From: UBA1234 sp964400015 | Lineage (GTDB): Bacteria > Bacillota > Clostridia > TANB77 > UBA1234 | Direction: 5' to 3' | Assembly: GCA_964400015.1 (NCBI GenBank) | Contig: CAYNRR010000005.1 | Span: 25,687 to 89,686 of the forward strand | DNA: 64,000 bases | Shown here: in pieces, positions 45,501-53,746 of the stretch | Numbering within the stretch: the first letter of the stretch is position 1 | Layout of the letters: each line of letters starts with the position of its first letter | Notes under the pieces: model-generated | The model's database searches: none | What the model was told of the DNA's origin: nothing | What the model saw: the letters and a program-made list of their open reading frames with translations, nothing else | Translations under genes and position numbers: made by a program

Positions 45501-46073
45501 ATGCCCAAAAAACATTTTATTTTAAAAAATAGAAAAATACGTTTTAGAGAAAAAGATTATGTAGAAAAAAATTATATACAAGGAAACAAAGCTGTAATTC
45601 CAATTAAACTTAATTCTATAAAAGATTTATATATGAAACATGATTACAAAAATTTAGCACTGTCTGACGAACTTTGTAATTATATCAAAGAAATAGCTTA
45701 TATTATACCTTTTGAATATCCTATTGAATTAGAATTTCATTGTCCTAAAATTTCATTAGAAGAACAAGATAGAATAAGAAAAGTCATCAAGAATAACTAT
45801 GGTATGGAAATTGACGACTGCGACTACGATGTAAAGGTAATCAATAAAAAATGTAGATTCCTTTTTGTTGTTGGTGTTTTACTGTTATTCCTTTCTTTTG
45901 GATTAGAAAATAAAATACCAAGTTTTATAGAAGAACTAATCTATATCGCTGGCTCTCTTGCAATTTGGGATATGTTAGAATATTTAATTTTTGATAATCC
46001 AGAAAAAAGAATTGAACGTTTAAACAAACTTCAACTTTATGATAGTGAAGTAACATTTGTTTTCGATAAATAA
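45501..46073 (+). CDS. Unknown membrane protein with cytosolic N-terminal domain
   Basis: Not recognised. The 190-residue product has a basic N-terminus (MPKKHFILKNRKIRFREKDY), a ~110-residue soluble alpha/beta region (IPFEYPIELEFHCPKISLEEQDRIRKVIKNNYG) and two membrane helices at about 115-132 and 142-165, ending with a short cytosolic tail. GAGGAGATTTT gives a convincing start. It is a single gene with its own promoter and terminator, flanked by genes on the other strand. Confidence 0.75.
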   Translation: MPKKHFILKNRKIRFREKDYVEKNYIQGNKAVIPIKLNSIKDLYMKHDYKNLALSDELCNYIKEIAYIIPFEYPIELEFHCPKISLEEQDRIRKVIKNNYGMEIDDCDYDVKVINKKCRFLFVVGVLLLFLSFGLENKIPSFIEELIYIAGSLAIWDMLEYLIFDNPEKRIERLNKLQLYDSEVTFVFDK

Positions 46074-46076
46074 ATT

Positions 46077-46097
46077 AAGGTGCCTAAAAGGCACCTT
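46077..46097. terminator. Bidirectional terminator
   Basis: AAGGTGCC / GGCACCTT, 8-bp stem with a 5-base loop and T-run on both sides, between convergent genes; the other gene's stop codon is at its edge. Confidence 0.85.
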
Positions 46098-47246
46098 TTA
46101 CTTTTCAATCATTATTAAAGGAATCTCCATCTCATCTTTAGTTAGTCCACAATGAGTTGATTTTTTCACAGTTTTACCCTCTGCCCAATATGTTTCAAGT
46201 CTAAATATACTGCTTGATACAGAGATAGCAATATAATTTCCTAAGAAATCTTCTAATTTGGGATGCTTTTCACCAAAACCTAGCATATTTTTTTCAAGCA
46301 ATTCACTTCTTGACATTAGTAAATACTCATCTTTAAATTGTTTATTAAATCTTTCAACAAACACATCTTTCATTTCTTCTTTTACCCAAAAACTAACGCA
46401 TCTTGATTCTAATGATGGTGGCGTTATTAAGCATTCTAATATTTCAGGATAATCAAGTAATGTATATACTTTTTCTATATCTTTATGACCATGATCAGCA
46501 GAGATTATAAGTAACGTATCTTGTGGTAGTTTTCTTGCAAACTCCTCAATTTTATTTTCTGCATCTAATAAATATGTCTTAGCTTCTTCAGAAGTTGTCC
46601 CATATTTATGTAACAATCCATCTGGATTGTCCGAATATGCCATCGAAAAAGTATTTGAAGGAAGTTTCAAAATAATATTTAAGCTTTCTAAAATTTCATC
46701 TATATTATCTGCTTTGATACTGTTTTTAGCACGTCTTGATGAATATTCTGGCATGATTTCAAACACGTCAGTTTCTGGTGAACTCTCGCTTATTTTGTCA
46801 AAAACAGATTTGTAATTCACAACATTTTGAAACACATTCATCCTTGCACTTTTTACATCTTCTCCTCTATATGATTCTTGTTGAGGAAGCATATCTAAGG
46901 CACGTCCATATTCTTTAAAATATTGTGACCAAGCAATCCAAGCTGTTTCATAAGGTGGTTTCCCAGAGTAATATGTTGTAAGTGAAGCTGTTGTTGTTGA
47001 TGGATATACACATGTCAATACAACATTTTTACTTTTATTTAAGAAACCATTTGGAGAAATTTTATTTAATATATGTTCTCCCATGCCATCCATAATTAAA
47101 AGTATGATATTTTTATACTTTTTAGAATTCAATTTTCCATCTAATTCTTGCAATGATTTGTGATTACTTTGAATCCCGTAATATTTCAAAATCGATGTTA
47201 TTATATTTAAATTACAGCGTTCATAATTAGGCATTACCAAGTCCAT
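46098..47246 (-). CDS. Alkaline phosphatase-superfamily phosphodiesterase
   Basis: A 382-residue cytosolic enzyme of the nucleotide pyrophosphatase/phosphodiesterase type. The first metal site is LLIMDGMGEH (about residue 50), the nucleophile is a threonine in PSTTTASLTTYYSGKPP, and later metal ligands are in YSDNPDGLLHKYG and ISADHGHKD. Substrate is unknown. TTTGGAGGTTTATT precedes the ATG. The phosphodiesterase gene lies 17 bp downstream on the same strand. Confidence 0.88.
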   Translation of the reverse strand: MDLVMPNYERCNLNIITSILKYYGIQSNHKSLQELDGKLNSKKYKNIILLIMDGMGEHILNKISPNGFLNKSKNVVLTCVYPSTTTASLTTYYSGKPPYETAWIAWSQYFKEYGRALDMLPQQESYRGEDVKSARMNVFQNVVNYKSVFDKISESSPETDVFEIMPEYSSRRAKNSIKADNIDEILESLNIILKLPSNTFSMAYSDNPDGLLHKYGTTSEEAKTYLLDAENKIEEFARKLPQDTLLIISADHGHKDIEKVYTLLDYPEILECLITPPSLESRCVSFWVKEEMKDVFVERFNKQFKDEYLLMSRSELLEKNMLGFGEKHPKLEDFLGNYIAISVSSSIFRLETYWAEGKTVKKSTHCGLTKDEMEIPLIMIEK

Positions 47247-47263
47247 AATAAACCTCCAAAATA

Positions 47264-47800
47264 TTATATTTTAAACGAGTCTAATAAATTTTCATCTATA
47301 TCTTTTAAACAAATTTCATTATCAGTTATAACCAAGAAACTATTTTGGGTATCATTTTTAGGAAGCGATATCGAACCGGCATTAACAAAAACTTTTCCAT
47401 CCTTTTCTTTAATAAATCCTGTATGAAAATGTCCATATACCAAAATATCAAAATCTACGTTAGGTACCTTATCAATATTAAACTTATGTCCATGCGTAAA
47501 GAAAAATTTCTTATTGCCTATTACTAATTCAACATCACTTAGAAATTCAAACTGTGAAATCATTTCATCAACTTCTGCATCACAATTTCCTCTAACACAT
47601 ATAATTTTATCTTTTATCGAATTAAGTATATTGCATACACCCATTGGATTATATTCTAGAGTTAAAGAATTTCTTGGTCCATGATAGTATAAATCACCTA
47701 GCAATATTACTTTATTCGGATTTTCTTTTTTTATCAATTCTTCTATTTTCTTAGCATAAAATTCAGAGCCATGAATATCTGAAAACACTAAATATTTCAT
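47264..47800 (-). CDS. yfcE: YfcE/MJ0936-like metallophosphoesterase
   Basis: The start MKYLVFSDIHGS is chosen for TAGGAGGTTTT; a longer frame adds 16 residues without a ribosome site. The 178-residue protein has all calcineurin-like motifs in order: FSDIHGS, LLGDLYYHGPRN, VRGNCDAEVD, FTHGHKF and VYGHFHTG, holding a two-metal centre. YfcE-type enzymes cleave phosphodiesters in vitro; physiological substrate is open. Confidence 0.92.
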   Translation of the reverse strand: MKYLVFSDIHGSEFYAKKIEELIKKENPNKVILLGDLYYHGPRNSLTLEYNPMGVCNILNSIKDKIICVRGNCDAEVDEMISQFEFLSDVELVIGNKKFFFTHGHKFNIDKVPNVDFDILVYGHFHTGFIKEKDGKVFVNAGSISLPKNDTQNSFLVITDNEICLKDIDENLLDSFKI

Positions 47801-48189
47801 AAAACCTCCTACTATATTATAAAAAATGTCTGCATGAATTTTCGACATTCCTAGCCATAGAATTTTTCTTATTCTACGGGGAAATGAAGTGGTAATTAAA
47901 AACTATATACATAACAATATTATAAGTCCCCTTTTCCTCATCCTAAAGACTCTTGCAAAAAGTGTTGTAATTCGGTCCAATAATAAAATTTTTTTATTAC
48001 TAAGATATCACTTTTTATGTCGCAAAATATTGTTAGAGGCATAAAGCCTTTAATTACACGTAAATTCATGCAGACTTTTAAGAACCATACCATTTTTACG
48101 CCCTTACTATGATCCTTGCAACTAGATAATAACATATTATTTTCATTTTGTGTATACTTTTTTATAAAATTTTTAAACCATCTTAAAAA
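47801..48189. other. Intergenic region with a 14-bp inverted repeat
   Basis: About 390 bp with no gene I can support. GTCTGCATGAATTT at 47828-47841 and its complement at 48063-48076 face each other about 220 bp apart. A 65-codon frame on the minus strand (to 48135) lacks a ribosome site and recognisable features. It might be the remnant of a small mobile element. Confidence 0.4.
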
Positions 48190-48883
48190 CTATCTTAACC
48201 AAGTAATATTTTTAACATATATTACTTCGCAAGCTCCATTACCAGTATCAGTTCTTGTTGTGCTTGTATTCCACCAGAATTTGCTTCCACTTGAATTTTT
48301 CCAGTTGATATCTACTAGGTATCCTTCTATTTGAACGTAATCACCTTTTCTTATACTTTTAATATTTCGTTCAACTTCATCACTTGAAGGAATTAGGTGA
48401 TTATTAGAATGATTAGTATAAATTGCATTACTACCACCAATACTTTCTAGCCATTCAGTATCTGTAACTTTCCAATTTAGAAACCTATTTCCATACGATG
48501 TCCATTTAATCTTATCTTGACTTTCATCCGTACTTAAAATTCCCCAAGCTAACCCAACATCTCTAGGAGATAATTTATCCCCTACACTAGAACCATTATA
48601 ACTCTCTACATCTACTACTCGACCATTGATAACATACTCAGCAACATATGTTATTTCTGCAATCCCATCTTTTATTGCTTTTGTTGTGCTTCCCTTAGTG
48701 CCAGTTTGAGTTGGTGCAGGTATGTTTGATAAATTTATTCTATTTTCTGTTGCAACATTAGTAGTTCGAGTTACTCCTAACAATAAAAAATTTATAATAA
48801 AACCAAATATTATAAGTCCAAACACAATTTTTAAAAACGAAAATATAAAATTACCGTTTACGTCTATAATTATAATTTTGCAT
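48190..48883 (-). pseudogene. Membrane-anchored/secreted protein of unknown function, start separated by a one-base frameshift
   Basis: A perfect ribosome site (AAAAGGAGGAACT) leads into ATG at 48883 and MQNYNYRRKR, then a stop. One base shifted, the frame continues NGNFIFSFLKIVFGLIIFGFIINFLL..., a membrane helix right behind the basic start, and runs to 48190 (extracytoplasmic domain with SYGNRFLNWKVTDTEWL and a DYVQIEGYLVDINW segment). Removing one C in AAA-C-GGT near 48856 joins the two. An isolated GTG at 48825 could also start translation, but has no ribosome site. Function unknown; the C-terminal part could be an OB-like fold. Confidence 0.65.
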
Positions 48884-48909
48884 AGTTCCTCCTTTTCTAT
48901 ATCTATTTC

Positions 48910-48937
48910 ATTCTACCATACATTTTTTCTTTTTCAA
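48910..48937 (-). promoter_or_regulatory. Promoter of the frameshifted 48 kb gene
   Basis: Minus strand TTGAAA (48932-48937), 16-base spacer, TAGAAT (48910-48915). Confidence 0.55.
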
Positions 48938-48962
48938 ACATATGTAAATTGATTTTCTTCAC

Positions 48963-48991
48963 TTGCACATTATGTAAATCTGTGATAAAAT
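48963..48991 (+). promoter_or_regulatory. Promoter of the 49 kb gene pair, with shared spacer motif
   Basis: TTGCAC, 17-base spacer ATTATGTAAATCTGTGA, TAAAAT. Compare with 23163-23191: 25 of the 29 promoter positions agree. Confidence 0.8.
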
Positions 48992-49074
48992 GTTTTTGCC
49001 CGAAAAACGTTGTACGTGTTGATGTTACTTCATCAACAAAATATACCGACTAATATCTATAAGGAGGAACTATC

Positions 49075-49581
49075 ATGTTAAAACTCAAATTGGAACGAAG
49101 TCAGCTAGATATTCTTCTCCAATCCACAAAAATGCTGTACTCAGAAGAGCGACTCAAGTACCACATCGCACTCTGCAGTGCTCTTGACGAGCCTTTTGAG
49201 CTCCCTGAAGAAGATTTTTTTGTGGACAGTGGTACATTTGTCGCAAAAAAGAATGCTGCCATCAGCAAGCACGAACGTTTAAGAGACATTTACCGTGCCA
49301 AGCTCGAACTTTTTGATTTGGAGCACCCTGACATTTCCAAGCTTTCCGATCGAGAAGTTAAATACCGTCAAGAAAACGAACATGGTTCAATTGCCGAAAG
49401 TGCTATCATCGAAAATATTCTAAGCAGCTTTTCTCAGCTTAAAGAAATTCATCAAGTAATTATTAGCATTGAGGAAGCCTTAAATTCCCCGGAAAAGAAC
49501 ATATTTTCATTCATTTGTTCAAATCCCAATCATACTATGGAGGACAGGCTTCTTGGCCCAACAGACACCATAATCGGCTAA
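49075..49581 (+). CDS. Unknown protein, first of a paralogous tandem pair
   Basis: Not recognised. A 168-residue soluble, acidic, mostly helical protein (LKLERSQLDILLQSTKMLYSEERLKYHIALC near the start, FELPEEDFFVDSGTFV at about 45-60, then a long helix). It can be aligned by eye with the next gene through KxKLxxxQ, the Tyr-xxxx-Cys spacing and FVDxxT. G+C and C-ending codons are much more frequent than in neighbouring genes. AAGGAGGAACTATC gives a strong start. Transcribed from the shared-motif promoter. Foreign origin is inferred from composition only. Confidence 0.75.
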   Translation: MLKLKLERSQLDILLQSTKMLYSEERLKYHIALCSALDEPFELPEEDFFVDSGTFVAKKNAAISKHERLRDIYRAKLELFDLEHPDISKLSDREVKYRQENEHGSIAESAIIENILSSFSQLKEIHQVIISIEEALNSPEKNIFSFICSNPNHTMEDRLLGPTDTIIG

Positions 49582-49617
49582 TATCCATACTTTCTATTTT
49601 TTCAAGGAGGATGCATT

Positions 49618-50133
49618 ATGCCTAAAATTAAACTTAGAGGTCAGCAATTTACTATGATTGCTAATTCCTTGCGTCAAACGAAGAAGAATGAAGAATTCGA
49701 GCTTTACATGACTTTCTGCGATTCTCTTGGAAAAGAAGTTACCATCACTACTCCCAGCCAGCTCACATATTTTGAGTTTGTAGACACCAAGACACAGGCA
49801 ATTGAAAACGTTTCTAAAACCGAAAAGCTTCTCACTGCCAAAGTCAAGCTTTTCGAGGCAGAACATAGAGGCACAGTTCTGACAACCGAAGAAGAAAATA
49901 AGCTCAAGCTTATGAAGGCTAAGCTGCAAGCATCTAGAGATTTCCTTGCAAAGGTCTATGAAAAATCTAATCATATAGATGAGCTTCAAAACCTTGCAAT
50001 CATCTTTGAAAACAAGTCTGAAGATATCGACATCATTAAATCTTATGATGAGGTTCCTTCTGATCTTAGCGATTATACTAGTCGTGAAGAAGAAGACCCC
50101 TGTTATCCTTTCATCGGAAACTGGGGGGACTAA
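49618..50133 (+). CDS. Unknown protein, second of a paralogous tandem pair
   Basis: A 171-residue soluble protein starting MPKIKLRGQQFTMIANSL, related to the preceding product over its first ~110 residues (shared IKL..Q, Cys-xx-Leu, YFEFVDTKTQAI, KLFEAEHRGT). The C-terminal part is different and ends in an acidic segment (SREEEDPCYPFIGNWGD). Same elevated GC and CAAGGAGGATGC ribosome site as its partner, 36 bp downstream of it, ending at a strong terminator. Function unknown. Confidence 0.75.
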   Translation: MPKIKLRGQQFTMIANSLRQTKKNEEFELYMTFCDSLGKEVTITTPSQLTYFEFVDTKTQAIENVSKTEKLLTAKVKLFEAEHRGTVLTTEEENKLKLMKAKLQASRDFLAKVYEKSNHIDELQNLAIIFENKSEDIDIIKSYDEVPSDLSDYTSREEEDPCYPFIGNWGD

Positions 50134-50142
50134 TATTTACAC

Positions 50143-50173
50143 AAAAAAAGGAGTGCACTTTGCACTCCTTTTT
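50143..50173. terminator. Terminator between the paralogue pair and pflA
   Basis: AAAAAGGAGTGCA / TGCACTCCTTTTT, a 13-bp stem with a three-base loop; A- and T-runs on both sides allow two-way use. Confidence 0.9.
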
Positions 50174-50185
50174 ATATTTTTTGTA

Positions 50186-50920
50186 TTATTCAATTTCTAA
50201 TATACGTCTTGCTCTTTTTACATCTTCAACAGTTGCAGCAGGTACACCTGCAAGTGGATAATCTTCTTTAAAAAGTTCCCACTTGTGTACTCCCATAGTG
50301 TGATAGCCTAAAACTTCAACTTTTTGAACTGTTTTTAATGTCTTAATAAATTCTCTAAGCTCAATCAAATGCTCTTCTGAATCAGTAATACCTGGAACCA
50401 ATACGTGTCTTATCCACATTGGAATTCCTTTATCACTTAAATATTTTGCAAATTCTTTAATTTTTTCATTGCTTACACCAACTAAATCTTGGTGTGCTGC
50501 ATCATCCATATGTTTTAAATCTAGTAAAACTAAATCTGTATAATCTAATAGATCTTTTAATTTATCAATTTCAATAAAACCAGATGTATCTAATGCAGTG
50601 TGTATATTAAGTTCTTTTAATCTTTTAAATAATTCTATTACAAAATCAATTTGAAGTAATGGTTCGCCACCTGTTACAGTGACGCCACCTTCGTCTCCCA
50701 TATATGCAACATATCTTTTTACTTTATTAACGATTTCATCAACCGTGTATTTAGTACCAGCTAAATATTCTCTTGTATCTCTATTATGACAGTACTTACA
50801 ACGAAGTGGACAACCTTGCATAAAAATAACATATCTTACACCAGGGCCGTCTACAGCGCCTAGACTTTCAAATGAATGTATTCGACCTTCTAATTCTCCA
50901 ACTTCTTTTTCTATAGACAT
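50186..50920 (-). CDS. pflA: Pyruvate formate-lyase activating enzyme
   Basis: A 244-residue radical SAM enzyme that puts the glycyl radical on PflB. The CxxxCxxC cluster motif is GCPLRCKYCHNRDT at about residue 30, followed by GGVTVTGGEPLLQ. It lies 9 bp downstream of pflB, the usual operon order. Length and motifs match PflA rather than the larger glycyl-radical activases with extra ferredoxin domains. Confidence 0.96.
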   Translation of the reverse strand: MSIEKEVGELEGRIHSFESLGAVDGPGVRYVIFMQGCPLRCKYCHNRDTREYLAGTKYTVDEIVNKVKRYVAYMGDEGGVTVTGGEPLLQIDFVIELFKRLKELNIHTALDTSGFIEIDKLKDLLDYTDLVLLDLKHMDDAAHQDLVGVSNEKIKEFAKYLSDKGIPMWIRHVLVPGITDSEEHLIELREFIKTLKTVQKVEVLGYHTMGVHKWELFKEDYPLAGVPAATVEDVKRARRILEIE

Positions 50921-50929
50921 AAATTTTTC

Positions 50930-53161
50930 CTACATTCTTTCATGAATTGTTCTATTGATAACATCCAATTGTTGTTCTCTTGTTAATTTAACAAAGTTAA
51001 CAGCATATCCAGAAACTCTTATTGTAAGTTGAGGATATTTTTCTGGATGATCCATTGCGTCTAATAATAATCCTCTATCGAACACATTTACATTTATATG
51101 TTGACCTGTTTGCATAAAATATCCGTCTAGTAAAGAGATTAAGTTGTTAACTCTTGTATCTTCTTCTTTTCCTAAAGCGGCTGGTGTTATTGAAAATGTA
51201 TATGAAATACCATCTTCTGAATATTCGTATGGTAATTTTGCAATTGTGTTCATAACAGCAACTGCACCATTTGTATCTCTACCATGTAAAGGATTTGCTC
51301 CTGGTCCAAATGGTTCACCAGCTTTTCTTCCATCAGGAGTATCGCCAGTATTTTTACCATATACAACGTTTGAAGTGATTGTTAAAATTGACATTGTAGG
51401 TTTCGCATTTCTATATGTTTTTTGCTTTTCAATTTTATTCATAAATCTTTTAACGATATCTACTGCAATTTCGTCAACTCTTTCGTCATCATTACCGTAC
51501 TTTGGATAATCGCCTTCAATTTCATAATGTTCAACTAAACCTTGGTCATTTCTTATTGCTTTTACTTTAGCATATTTAATAGCTGATAAAGAATCTGCAA
51601 CTACTGAAAGACCTGCTATACCAGTAGCCATTGTTCTTAATATTTTTTCATCATGTAAAGCCATTTCAATTTTTTCATATGCGTATTTATCATGCATATA
51701 ATGAATTGCATTTAATGCTTTAATATAAATCTTTGCTACATAGTCCATCATGTTATCGAATTTATTCATAACATCATCGTAATCTAAATATTCTGTTGTA
51801 ACAGGCTCAAACTTAGGTGCTACTTGCTTTCCAGATATTTCATCACGTCCACCATTGATAGCATATAATAATGTTTTAGCTAAGTTACATCTTGCACCAA
51901 AGAATTGCATTTGTTTACCGATTCTCATTGCAGAAACACAACAAGCTATACCGTAGTCATCTCCCCAAAATCCTCTCATCAAATCATCGTTTTCATATTG
52001 AATTGAAGAAGTTTGAATAGACATCTTAGTTGCAAATTCTTTGAATCCTCTTGGTAAATTTTTAGACCAAAGTATAGTCATGTTTGGTTCAGGAGCTGGT
52101 CCTAAGTTTGTTAAAGTGTGTAACATTCTAAAAGAGTTTTTAGTAACTAATGTTCTACCATCTATACCCATACCACCAATAGATTCTGTAACCCATACTG
52201 GATCTCCGCTAAATAATGCATCATATTCTGGAGTTCTTAAAAATCTAACCATTCTTAATTTCATAACAAAATGATCCATTAACTCTTGAACTTCTTCTTC
52301 AGTCAAAGCACCAGATTTTAAATCTCTTTCAAAATAAATATCTAAGAATGTTGAAATTCTACCAATACTCATAGCTGCACCATTTTGCTCTTTGATAGCT
52401 CCTAAATATCCAAAATATAACCATTGAACAGCTTCTTTTGAATTTGTTGCTGGTTTAGAAATATCATATCCATATTTTTCAGCCATAACTTTCAATTCTT
52501 TCAAAGATGCTATTTGATCATAGATTTCTTCACGTTCTCTTATTGTATTTTCATCAAGTTCTTTATCTAATAATTCAAGAGCTTTCATTTTTTCTTCAAC
52601 AAGAACATCAACACCATAAAGTGCAATTCTTCTATAATCACCTATTATTCTTCCACGACCATAACCATCAGGAAGACCTGTGATTAAGTGTGAGCTTCTA
52701 GCTGCTCTTATGTCTGGTGTATAAACACTAAAAACTCCATCATTGTGAGTTCTTCTAATATCGTGGAATGTTTTTGCAACATCTGGATTTACTTTTCTTC
52801 CATAAGCTTCGCAAGACTTTTCAACAATTCTTATACCACCAAAAGGCATAATAGCTCTTTTTAAAGGAGCATCTGTTTGTAATCCAACGATTTTTTCTAA
52901 CTCTTTATCAATATAACCAGCCTCATGAGAAGCAATTGTAGAAACAGTTTCAGTATCAATATCAAGAACACCATTATTAGCTTGTTCCTTTTTGTATAAT
53001 TCCAAAACCTCATTCCATAATTTCTTCGTATTTTCAGTTGGCATAGTTAAAAATTCATCATTACCTTCATAAGGAGTGTAGTTCAATTGAATAAAGTTTC
53101 TTACATCAATTTCCTTCTCCCATCTACCTTGGTTAAAACCATTCCATGCATCAAATTTCAT
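50930..53161 (-). CDS. pflB: Formate C-acetyltransferase (pyruvate formate-lyase)
   Basis: A 743-residue glycyl radical enzyme converting pyruvate and CoA to acetyl-CoA and formate in anaerobic fermentation. The catalytic adjacent cysteines are in GIACCVSAMRIGKQMQFFGARCNLAK near residue 410, and the radical-bearing glycine in RVSGYAVNFVKLTREQQ near the C-terminus. Full length. The structured RNA at 53.3-53.7 kb ends about 110 bp upstream. Confidence 0.98.
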   Translation of the reverse strand: MKFDAWNGFNQGRWEKEIDVRNFIQLNYTPYEGNDEFLTMPTENTKKLWNEVLELYKKEQANNGVLDIDTETVSTIASHEAGYIDKELEKIVGLQTDAPLKRAIMPFGGIRIVEKSCEAYGRKVNPDVAKTFHDIRRTHNDGVFSVYTPDIRAARSSHLITGLPDGYGRGRIIGDYRRIALYGVDVLVEEKMKALELLDKELDENTIREREEIYDQIASLKELKVMAEKYGYDISKPATNSKEAVQWLYFGYLGAIKEQNGAAMSIGRISTFLDIYFERDLKSGALTEEEVQELMDHFVMKLRMVRFLRTPEYDALFSGDPVWVTESIGGMGIDGRTLVTKNSFRMLHTLTNLGPAPEPNMTILWSKNLPRGFKEFATKMSIQTSSIQYENDDLMRGFWGDDYGIACCVSAMRIGKQMQFFGARCNLAKTLLYAINGGRDEISGKQVAPKFEPVTTEYLDYDDVMNKFDNMMDYVAKIYIKALNAIHYMHDKYAYEKIEMALHDEKILRTMATGIAGLSVVADSLSAIKYAKVKAIRNDQGLVEHYEIEGDYPKYGNDDERVDEIAVDIVKRFMNKIEKQKTYRNAKPTMSILTITSNVVYGKNTGDTPDGRKAGEPFGPGANPLHGRDTNGAVAVMNTIAKLPYEYSEDGISYTFSITPAALGKEEDTRVNNLISLLDGYFMQTGQHINVNVFDRGLLLDAMDHPEKYPQLTIRVSGYAVNFVKLTREQQLDVINRTIHERM

Positions 53162-53239
53162 ATATTATTAACCTTCTTTCTATAATTATTTTTTACATTC
53201 ACTGACATATTATACAATAAAACTAATTTTTAGTAAAGA

Positions 53240-53258
53240 AGGGACGTCCGTTAAATGT
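53240..53258 (+). repeat. Copy 2 of the 19-bp intergenic repeat
   Basis: AGGGACGTCCGTTAAATGT, identical to the minus-strand copy at 8753-8771. Confidence 0.6.
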
Positions 53259-53271
53259 TCATTTTTTTCCA

Positions 53272-53710
53272 TAAAAAAACAAGGACAGTTACCATATGTA
53301 TAACTGTCCTTGTCGCTCTTCTCCCCGTACGATCCACAAAAGAGGCTCCAAAGTTATTAAAACTTTTTGTATGCACCATCAGTCACCCTTGGTTTTTCAC
53401 TAAAGTGCTCTCAGCGTAAGCTTGCGCTCAGTGAGAGCTTGACTCCTTAACGTTGCTTGTAGCAATTAAAGAAGCCCAAGTGGTGTCTACCACCTAACTT
53501 TAGACATACAATTTCAATAACCCCAAAATACTGCGCGCTTAGTATTTCAGCAAATGGAACTTTCTGCGAACTTTCAGGTTTGAATTGCATTTTCTCTTAT
53601 TCCACTACCTCCACGGGAAAAGAGATGGTATTGAAATCGGGTTCACCCGAATCCAGTTGACATTATTTAAACTCTTAAAATGCCATTTTTCTCGCAAATG
53701 AGTTTCAACG
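53272..53710 (-). ncRNA. Structured ~440-nt RNA of unidentified family
   Basis: A consensus promoter and a strong terminator bound a GC-richer, non-coding stretch with many possible helices on the minus strand. Examples: AAACTC/GAGTTT near the 5' end; GGGT-GA-ACCC; a long-range ATTTCAATA/TATTGAAAT; AATACT/AGTATT; GTGGT/ACCAC; CTTCTTTAA/TTAAGGAG; GCTCTCA/TGAGAGC; AAAGTT/AACTTT. No frame beyond about 30 codons has a ribosome site. Key motifs of RNase P (GAGGAAAGTCC), tmRNA, SRP RNA and ZTP riboswitch are not seen. It could be a stable ncRNA or a long pflB leader. Confidence 0.65.
53273..53313 (-). terminator. Terminator of the structured RNA
   Basis: ACAAGGACAGTTA / TAACTGTCCTTGT, a 13-bp perfect stem with a 9-base loop, followed on the minus strand by seven T. 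Confidence 0.92.
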
Positions 53711-53716
53711 CTTGAA

Positions 53717-53745
53717 ATCATATCATTCATTATGTAAATTGTCAA
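53717..53745 (-). promoter_or_regulatory. Promoter of the structured RNA
   Basis: Minus strand TTGACA (53740-53745), 17-base spacer containing ATTTACATAAT, TATGAT (53717-53722). The spacer motif is the reverse complement of ATTATGTAAAT in the cassette promoters. Confidence 0.8.
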
Positions 53746-53746
53746 G

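Noticed and set aside
47938..48135. 65-residue protein on the minus strand
   Set aside because: No ribosome site, no domain, and it falls between inverted repeats; support is too weak.
53272..53710. Assigning the RNA to RNase P, tmRNA, SRP RNA, T-box or ZTP riboswitch
   Set aside because: The key conserved strings of each are not found on the minus strand; family left open.
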